Below, piece by piece: positions 58,579-64,000 of a stretch of DNA of 64,000 nt. Source of the stretch: Clostridia bacterium (GTDB taxonomy: Bacteria > Bacillota > Clostridia > Oscillospirales > Acutalibacteraceae); assembly GCA_017403185.1 (NCBI GenBank), contig JAFQON010000036.1:1-64000 (forward strand), given 5' to 3'. The notes under the pieces were generated by a model. That model was not told the DNA's origin. It did no database searches and saw only the letters and a list, made by a program, of their open reading frames with translations. Every line of letters starts with the position of its first letter. Positions within the stretch are counted from its first letter, which is position 1. A program made the position numbers and the translations under genes.

Positions 58579-58731
58579 TGCCTATCACCGTTCCGTAGTT
58601 CATTTTCTTTATCACTTGAATTATATGGATGTTATATGAAATAAATTCCAAAAAAATTTGCTTCTGCCGTATACTTTCGGCACAATTTATGTTATATTAT
58701 AATGAAAAGTATTTTTTTAGGAGGATAATTT

Positions 58732-58920
58732 ATGGATGTCAGACTCGGCGATACCCTTCTTATGAAAAAAAAGCACCCGTGCGGCTGCGACAAATTCACC
58801 GTTCTGCGCATCGGTGCGGATTTTCGCATAAAATGCCTTCAGTGCGGCAGAGAGGTCATGCTCGAAAGAGTAAAGGTTGAAAAAAACATCAAAAAAATTA
58901 TCCGTGACGAAGAGGAGTAA
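58732..58920 (+). CDS. DUF951 family protein
   Basis: The product is 62 residues: DVRLGDTLLMKKKHPCGCDKFTVLRIGADFRIKCLQCGREVML. The CGC and CxxC cysteines suggest one bound zinc. DUF951 proteins are small, conserved in Firmicutes and uncharacterised, usually beside translation or chromosome-partition genes. AGGAGG lies 8 bases upstream. The stop is 3 bases before the prfA start codon, so they are co-transcribed. Confidence 0.88.
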   Translation: MDVRLGDTLLMKKKHPCGCDKFTVLRIGADFRIKCLQCGREVMLERVKVEKNIKKIIRDEEE

Positions 58921-58923
58921 TCC

Positions 58924-59991
58924 ATGCTTGACAAACTGATAAAAGTAGAAGAAAAATTTGAGGATATCAACGAAAAGCTTTGTCAGCCCGATATTGTGGC
59001 GGATATTGCTCAATACAAAAAGCTTATGCAGGAGCTGAAGGTGTTAACACCCATTGTTGAAAAATTCCGTCAGCTAAAAGCTGCTCAGGCTACGCTTGCA
59101 GAGGCAAAGGAAATGCTTGAGGCAGGCGGCCTTGAAAAGGACTTCCGTGAAATGGTTCAGGAGGAATACGAGCAGGCTGCCGGGGATGCTGCCGTTTTTC
59201 AGGAGGAGCTCAAGGTGCTGCTTCTGCCCCGTGACCCCAACGATGATAAGAATGTTATTGTTGAAATAAGGGGCGGCGCAGGCGGTGAAGAGGCATCGCT
59301 TTTTGCGGGCGTGCTGTTCAGGATGTATTCCATGTATGCCGAAACAAAGGGCTGGAAGGCGGAGATTCTGAACTCCAATCCCACGGAGCTCGGCGGATTC
59401 AAAGAAATCAGCTTCAGCATTTCGGGCGACGGCGCATATTCCCGCTTCAAGTTTGAAAGCGGCGTGCACCGAGTTCAGCGTGTGCCCGAAACCGAAAGTC
59501 AGGGCAGAATACACACTTCAACGGTAACCGTTGCGGTGCTCCCCGAAGCGGAAGAGGTTGATGTTGAAATCAACCCCGCAGATTTGCAGATTGATACTTA
59601 CCGCTCGGGCGGTGCAGGCGGTCAGCATGTTAACAAAACAGAAAGCGCAATCCGCATAACGCATATCCCGACGGGCACGGTCGTTGAGTGCCAGGATGAA
59701 CGCAGTCAGCACAAAAACAAGGACAGGGCAATGAAAATCCTGCGCTCAAAAATCCTTGAGGCTGAGCGTGAAAAGCAGCACGACGCAATTGCAGGTGAGC
59801 GTAAAGCGCAGGTCGGCACGGGCGACAGAAGCGAGAGAATCCGCACTTATAACTACCCTCAGGGCAGGGTAAGCGACCACAGAATAAACCTCACTCTTTA
59901 CAGAATTGAAGCTATCCTCAACGGCGACCTTGATGAGATTATTGACGCTTTGGTGACTGCCGATACAGCGGAGAAGCTGAAAAATGAGTAA
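58924..59991 (+). CDS. prfA: Peptide chain release factor 1
   Basis: The product is 355 residues. It releases peptides at UAA and UAG. The PxT codon-recognition tripeptide is in QRVPETESQGRIHTS, and GGQ in YRSGGAGGQHVNKTES. The ribosome site GAGGAG is inside the end of the DUF951 gene. The stop codon overlaps the start of the next gene by 8 bp. In many Firmicutes prfA is followed by prmC and a tsaC gene; here prmC is missing from that place. Confidence 0.95.
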   Translation: MLDKLIKVEEKFEDINEKLCQPDIVADIAQYKKLMQELKVLTPIVEKFRQLKAAQATLAEAKEMLEAGGLEKDFREMVQEEYEQAAGDAAVFQEELKVLLLPRDPNDDKNVIVEIRGGAGGEEASLFAGVLFRMYSMYAETKGWKAEILNSNPTELGGFKEISFSISGDGAYSRFKFESGVHRVQRVPETESQGRIHTSTVTVAVLPEAEEVDVEINPADLQIDTYRSGGAGGQHVNKTESAIRITHIPTGTVVECQDERSQHKNKDRAMKILRSKILEAEREKQHDAIAGERKAQVGTGDRSERIRTYNYPQGRVSDHRINLTLYRIEAILNGDLDEIIDALVTADTAEKLKNE

Positions 59992-61579
59992 AATTATGAA
60001 AACACTTTATTTAAAAGAACAGGATACAAATTCAATACAGACTGCCGCAGAAATTCTCAGAAACGGCGGCCTTGTTGCCATACCCACCGAAACGGTCTAC
60101 GGGCTTGCGGCAAATGCGCTTGACGGCGGGGCGGTCAAAAAAATCTTTCTTGCCAAGGGCAGACCGCAGGATAATCCGCTGATTGTTCATGTTTCTTCTC
60201 TTGAAGAAATCACACCGCTTGTTGAGAGTGTTGACCCCCGTCTTTATGCTCTTGCAGAGAAATATTGGCCCGGTCCGCTGACGGTGATAATGAAAAAATC
60301 CGCACTCATCCCCGATGAGGTCAGCGCAGGGCTTGACACGGTTGCAATCCGTATGCCGTCGCATGAAGGGGCAAGAAAAATCATTGCCGCATCAGGTCTG
60401 CCGCTTGCCGCACCGAGCGCAAACGCATCGGGCAAACCCAGCCCCACAAGGGCGGCTCATGTTATTGAGGACCTTGACGGCAAAATTGATGCCGTTGTTG
60501 ACGGCGGCGAATGCTCCGTTGGCGTTGAATCAACGGTTGTAACCCTCGTTACAAATCCGCCCACCCTTCTCAGACCCGGAGGAATTACACCCGAGCAGCT
60601 TGAAGAGGTGCTCGGAGCAATTCAGATTTCACCTGCAGTTTTTGAAAAGCTCAGGGATAACGAAAAAGCGGAATCTCCCGGCATGAAATACAAGCACTAT
60701 GCTCCTTCGGCTCAGGTTACGATTGTCAAGGGCAGCTTTGAAAAATACAAAAAATTCGTGCTCGCTCAGAAAGGCCCGGTCTGCGCCGTCTGCTTTGAGG
60801 GCGAGGGCAGGAATTTTGAAAAATATATAGAATACGGCAAAGAAAACGACGATTTGTCACAGGCACATCATATTTTTGATGCCCTTCGAGAGGTTGATGC
60901 AATGGGCTGCGACAAAGCGTTTGTGCGTTGCCCGACCTCAAGCGGCGTAGGGCTTGCGGTATACAACAGGCTTCTGCGCTCGGCAGCATTCAGAGTTATT
61001 GACCTTGATATCGGAATCCCCGTTATCGGTCTGACGGGTCAGACGGGCGCAGGCAAAACCACGGTTGCCGCCATGCTCCGTGAAAAGGGCTGTTATATTG
61101 TTGACACCGATATTCTTGCACGCAGGGCGGTTGAAAATCCCGAGGTTATTGATTTGCTCAAAAAACGCTTCGGCGATGATATTGTAAATAACGGCGTGCT
61201 TGACCGCCGTGAGCTTGCAAGGCGTGCGTTTGCAACCGAAGAGGGCACCGCTGCCCTGAGCGCAATCACTCACCCCGAAATAACCCGCCTTGCCGTTGAG
61301 GAAATCCACATTGCTCAAAAAGAGGGTGCAAAAGCGGCGGTTATTGATGCCGCCCTGCTGTTTGACAGCCCGCTTCATGCGATATGTCAAAAAAACATCA
61401 GCGTTATTGCCGATGAAAAAATCCGCCTTGAAAGAATAATTGCCCGTGACGGCATAAGCGAGAGCGATGCAATGCTCCGCATCAATGCTCAGCCGCCTGC
61501 GGAATATTACATAAAAAAAGCGGATATAATTATAGATAATAACGGCGAAGATTTAGAAGAACAGATTGATTTTATATAA
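59984..61579 (+). CDS. Fusion of threonylcarbamoyl-AMP synthase (TsaC/Sua5) and dephospho-CoA kinase (CoaE)
   Basis: The product is 531 residues in one frame. Residues about 10-210 are the YrdC/Sua5 domain (NGGLVAIPTETVYGLAANAL, AKGRPQDNPLIVHV, YWPGPLTVIMKKS, PLAAPSANASGKPSPT, GVESTVV), which makes threonylcarbamoyl-AMP for tRNA t6A. About 210-340 is the Sua5 C-terminal domain (ESPGMKYKHYAP). From about 346 to the end is CoaE: IGLTGQTGAGKTTVAAMLREKG (P-loop), IVDTDILARRAV, THPEI, VIDAALLFDS and RLERIIARDG; it phosphorylates dephospho-CoA as the last step of CoA synthesis. The usual CoaE length of about 190 is kept. Two unrelated activities are thus joined. Confidence 0.88.
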   Translation: MSKIMKTLYLKEQDTNSIQTAAEILRNGGLVAIPTETVYGLAANALDGGAVKKIFLAKGRPQDNPLIVHVSSLEEITPLVESVDPRLYALAEKYWPGPLTVIMKKSALIPDEVSAGLDTVAIRMPSHEGARKIIAASGLPLAAPSANASGKPSPTRAAHVIEDLDGKIDAVVDGGECSVGVESTVVTLVTNPPTLLRPGGITPEQLEEVLGAIQISPAVFEKLRDNEKAESPGMKYKHYAPSAQVTIVKGSFEKYKKFVLAQKGPVCAVCFEGEGRNFEKYIEYGKENDDLSQAHHIFDALREVDAMGCDKAFVRCPTSSGVGLAVYNRLLRSAAFRVIDLDIGIPVIGLTGQTGAGKTTVAAMLREKGCYIVDTDILARRAVENPEVIDLLKKRFGDDIVNNGVLDRRELARRAFATEEGTAALSAITHPEITRLAVEEIHIAQKEGAKAAVIDAALLFDSPLHAICQKNISVIADEKIRLERIIARDGISESDAMLRINAQPPAEYYIKKADIIIDNNGEDLEEQIDFI

Positions 61580-61594
61580 GGAAGGATGAATAAA

Positions 61595-62995
61595 ATGTCA
61601 GAAAAAACTCAGGCTGAAATCCTTAAGGAAGAGCTTTTTTATGCTCCCGACCACGCATCGTATCTCTGCGATGAGGCGGAGATTGCTCAGGCAGATGATT
61701 TTTGCGAAGGCTACAAGGATTTTCTCGACACCTGCAAAACAGAGAGAGAGGCTGCGGCGTATGTGACCGCCCTTGCCCGTAACGAGGGCTATGTGCCGTT
61801 TGATGCAAAGGCATCATATATGGCAGGCGACAAGGTTTATTACCTCAACCGCTCAAAGGCTCTCATTCTGTGCACCTTCGGCACCGAAAGCCTTGAAAAC
61901 GGCGTGAAAATCGTTGCGTCACATATTGATTCACCCCGCCTTGACTTGAAGCCCAATCCCCTTTATGAGGACAGCGAGCTTGCATTCTTCAAAACCCACT
62001 ATTACGGCGGAATCAAGAAATATCAGTGGACAGCAATACCTCTTTCCCTTCACGGTGTGATTTGCCGCCGTGACGGCAGCAGCGTAACCGTTAATTTAGG
62101 CGAAGATGAGGGCGACCCGCAGTTTGTTGTGACCGACCTTCTTCCCCATCTTGACAGAAAGCAGGCTTCAAAGCCGCTTGAAGAAGCGATTGCAGGCGAA
62201 AACCTCAACATTCTTGTGGGCAGCAGACCCTTCGGCACAGATAAGGGCAGCGAAATGGTGAAGCTCAACATTATGAAGCTTCTCAATGAAAAATACGGCA
62301 TCACCGAGGCGGATTTTCTCTCGGCAGAGCTTGAGATTGTGCCTGCTTTCAAGGCAAGGGATATCGGCTTTGACCGCAGCATGATAGGCTCCTACGGCCA
62401 TGACGACAGAGTGTGCGCCTACCCCTCTGTTATGGCTGAATTTGCGGTTAAGAATCCCAAATACACAACCGTTACCGTTATCACCGATAAGGAAGAAACC
62501 GGCTCAGACGGCAACACGGGTCTGCAATCTGCTTATCTCAAGCATTTTATTGCCGATATCGCAAAAACTCAGGGGCTCTGCGGCAGAGATGTGCTCAGAG
62601 CATCCGAATGCCTCTCGGCAGATGTAAACGCAGGCTTCGACCCCACCTATCCTTCGGTGCACGACAAGCTCAATGCCGCATTTATCAACAAGGGCATCGT
62701 TGTCACAAAATACACCGGCTCAAGGGGCAAAGGCGGCACAAGCGATGCAAACGCCGAATATATGGCGAAAATCAGAAATATTTTTGACAGCGGCAAGGTT
62801 GCATGGCAGACGGGCGAGCTCGGCAAGGTTGATGAGGGCGGCGGAGGCACCGTTGCAAAATATGTTGCAAACCTCGGCGTTGAGGTTGTTGATGTGGGCG
62901 TGCCCGTGCTCTCAATGCACGCACCCTTCGAGGTCGTTTCAAAGCTCGATGTCTATATGGCATACAAGGGCTTCAGGGCATTTCTTGAGCAGTAA
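61595..62995 (+). CDS. M18 family aminopeptidase (aspartyl aminopeptidase type)
   Basis: The product is 466 residues from the ATG at 61595, with GGAAGG 8 bases upstream; the ATG at 61586 is too close to it. Metal ligands and signatures are KIVASHIDSPRLDLKPNP (His, Asp), TDKEETGSDGNTG (catalytic Glu and metal ligands), LSADVNAGFDPTY and the C-terminal PVLSMHAPFEVVSKLD (His). It removes N-terminal residues from peptides in the cytoplasm. The 15-base gap to the fusion gene suggests it is the last gene of the DUF951-prfA operon. Confidence 0.9.
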   Translation: MSEKTQAEILKEELFYAPDHASYLCDEAEIAQADDFCEGYKDFLDTCKTEREAAAYVTALARNEGYVPFDAKASYMAGDKVYYLNRSKALILCTFGTESLENGVKIVASHIDSPRLDLKPNPLYEDSELAFFKTHYYGGIKKYQWTAIPLSLHGVICRRDGSSVTVNLGEDEGDPQFVVTDLLPHLDRKQASKPLEEAIAGENLNILVGSRPFGTDKGSEMVKLNIMKLLNEKYGITEADFLSAELEIVPAFKARDIGFDRSMIGSYGHDDRVCAYPSVMAEFAVKNPKYTTVTVITDKEETGSDGNTGLQSAYLKHFIADIAKTQGLCGRDVLRASECLSADVNAGFDPTYPSVHDKLNAAFINKGIVVTKYTGSRGKGGTSDANAEYMAKIRNIFDSGKVAWQTGELGKVDEGGGGTVAKYVANLGVEVVDVGVPVLSMHAPFEVVSKLDVYMAYKGFRAFLEQ

Positions 62996-63041
62996 TATAA
63001 AACACACAATTTAATTTAGGCAGCGAACAAAATTTGACTGA

Positions 63042-63213
63042 TTTGTCTATTTATTTACAAATTGTTCACATTTCTACAACAAAAACAAAGAAATGATGCA
63101 ATATTATACAGATAGACAAACATCTGTTGGTCTTTCAGATTGACAACTTCTTTTTTCATTTTTATTTTCTCTTTCCCCAAGCACTGCCGTTCGCTGCACA
63201 CGGACGGCAGTGC
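63042..63213 (+). promoter_or_regulatory. Inverted repeats upstream of the M24 peptidase gene
   Basis: TTTGTCTAT (63042-63050) and ATAGACAAA (63112-63120) are a perfect 9-bp pair 61 bases apart. GCACTGCCGT (63181-63190) and ACGGCAGTGC (63204-63213) form a 10-bp hairpin ending 12 bases before the ribosome site at 63223. The second may be an attenuator or the terminator of the preceding operon; there is no strong T-run. Confidence 0.4.
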
Positions 63214-63232
63214 TCCCTTTATAGGAGAATTT

Positions 63233-64000
63233 ATGAACATTCAGAATTTACAGTCTTCACTCAGCAACAATCAGGCATACCTCATTATTTCAGCCGAAAA
63301 CCGTCGTTACCTCACGGGCTTCCCCTCCTCGGCAGGTTATTTGCTCACAACTCAGAATGAGGCATTTTTTCTCATTGACAGCCGATATTTTGAGGCGGCA
63401 AAGAAAGCCGTTAACGAATGTGAAGTTGTTCTTTTAACAGATTTCTCAAAGCAGCTTGACGGATATATTAAAATTTTCGGCATAAAAAAGCTTTTTCTTG
63501 AGGGCGAATCCCTCAGCGTGGCAAAGGCGGAATCGGTCAAAAAAATCTGCGGCTGCGAATGCGATTTCGAGAAGGCAGACAAAGAAATCTCCGCTCTGCG
63601 CCGCACAAAAACCGAAGACGAGAAGAAAAAAATTCTTGCCGCACAGTCGATTGCCGAAAAAGCCTTCAACCATATCCTCTCCTTTATAAAAGAAGGCGTT
63701 ACGGAGCGTGAAATTGCGCTCACGCTTGATTTTTTCATGCTCAGAAACGGCGCAGAGGATATTTCTTTTCAGACAATTGCCGTCAGCGGCAAAAATTCCT
63801 CAATGCCCCACGGCGTGCCGTCTGACAAAAAAATTGAAAAAGGCGATTTTATCACCATGGATTTCGGCGCTGTTGTTGACGGATATCACAGCGATATGAC
63901 CCGCACCGTTGCGGTGGGTGAGGTCTCGTCAAAGCAGGCGGAGGTTTATGAAACCGTGCTTTCGGCGCAGAAAGGCTGCCTTGAAATTCTCGGGGCAGGT
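63233..64000 (+). CDS. M24 family aminopeptidase P (Xaa-Pro peptidase), cut by window end
   Basis: The first 256 residues are present, from the ATG at 63233 (AGGAG 7 bases upstream), and the frame is still open at base 64000. The N-terminal creatinase-like domain (1-125: ENRRYLTGFPSSAGYLL, AFFLIDSRYF) is followed by the pita-bread catalytic domain: FQTIAVSGKNSSMPHGVPSD (substrate His) and FITMDFGAVVDGYHSDMTRTVAVG (two metal-binding Asp). It cleaves an N-terminal residue from Xaa-Pro peptides. A complete protein should be about 355-360 residues, so roughly 100 residues lie outside the window. Confidence 0.9.
   Translation, partial: MNIQNLQSSLSNNQAYLIISAENRRYLTGFPSSAGYLLTTQNEAFFLIDSRYFEAAKKAVNECEVVLLTDFSKQLDGYIKIFGIKKLFLEGESLSVAKAESVKKICGCECDFEKADKEISALRRTKTEDEKKKILAAQSIAEKAFNHILSFIKEGVTEREIALTLDFFMLRNGAEDISFQTIAVSGKNSSMPHGVPSDKKIEKGDFITMDFGAVVDGYHSDMTRTVAVGEVSSKQAEVYETVLSAQKGCLEILGAG

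Noticed and set aside
63000-63232. T-box or riboswitch before the M24 peptidase
   Set aside because: No T-box motif or specifier-loop layout is visible; only simple inverted repeats are seen.

Overview
The window looks like chromosome from a Gram-positive, gut-type Clostridia (Oscillospirales/Ruminococcaceae-like). The evidence is a LytR-CpsA-Psr protein, two class B sortases, lipobox lipoproteins with Thr-rich linkers, Shine-Dalgarno (AGGAGG-type) sites before almost every start, TTGACA/TATAAT promoters, and housekeeping genes of Firmicutes type (secA, prfA, prfB, thiI-iscS, galU, pduL). I saw no tRNA, rRNA, CRISPR array, integrase or transposase.

Bases 1 to about 9,400 are visibly more AT-rich than the rest and form an accessory island. 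It carries a DUF6809-like small protein, a second small protein with a TTG start, a type III toxin-antitoxin locus (structured RNA, leaky terminator, ToxN/AbiQ-like toxin) and a membrane-anchored protein of unknown function. Next comes a two-gene operon coding for a DUF4062/TIR-like sensor and a divergent cis-prenyltransferase (UppS-like) protein. On the opposite strand lies a Gabija-like module: an OLD-family ATPase/TOPRIM nuclease, a UvrD-like helicase and an upstream HEPN protein. The sensor + UppS-like pair is the best candidate for an undescribed defence system.

From 9.4 kb the sequence is core-like. It starts with rlmD, a secreted BIG2/DUF4474 protein and a secreted PHP phosphoesterase. 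A minus-strand sugar-modification operon follows (two Gfo/Idh/MocA oxidoreductases around two TIM-barrel isomerases/epimerases), then cysK, a secreted zinc-finger protein, a GPH sugar symporter, a divergent RHH/XRE regulator pair, secA, dCMP deaminase, xthA and lipoproteins. Around 29-34 kb there is MurNAc recycling (murQ, a MurK-type kinase, a histidine phosphatase) and a GH3 glycosidase.

Bases 34-44 kb are envelope-oriented: EpsG-like polymerase, GT39-like transferase, LCP ligase, VanY-like peptidase, sugar-phosphate transferase and galU, with prfB and a RING/zinc-ribbon membrane protein among them. A minus-strand run at 44-53 kb reads iscS, thiI, cinA, sortase B, sortase B with a long acidic tail, and then an unusual membrane protein whose cytoplasmic half resembles a degenerate CinA and whose external half looks like a circularly permuted SpoIID/LytB domain. 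The right end holds pduL, a lipoprotein paralogue, a radical SAM/SPASM protein, a VTT membrane protein, an S1 protein, and a tight operon DUF951-prfA-(tsaC::coaE fusion)-M18 aminopeptidase, followed by an M24 peptidase cut by the window edge. Two families of dispersed intergenic repeats recur through the core part.
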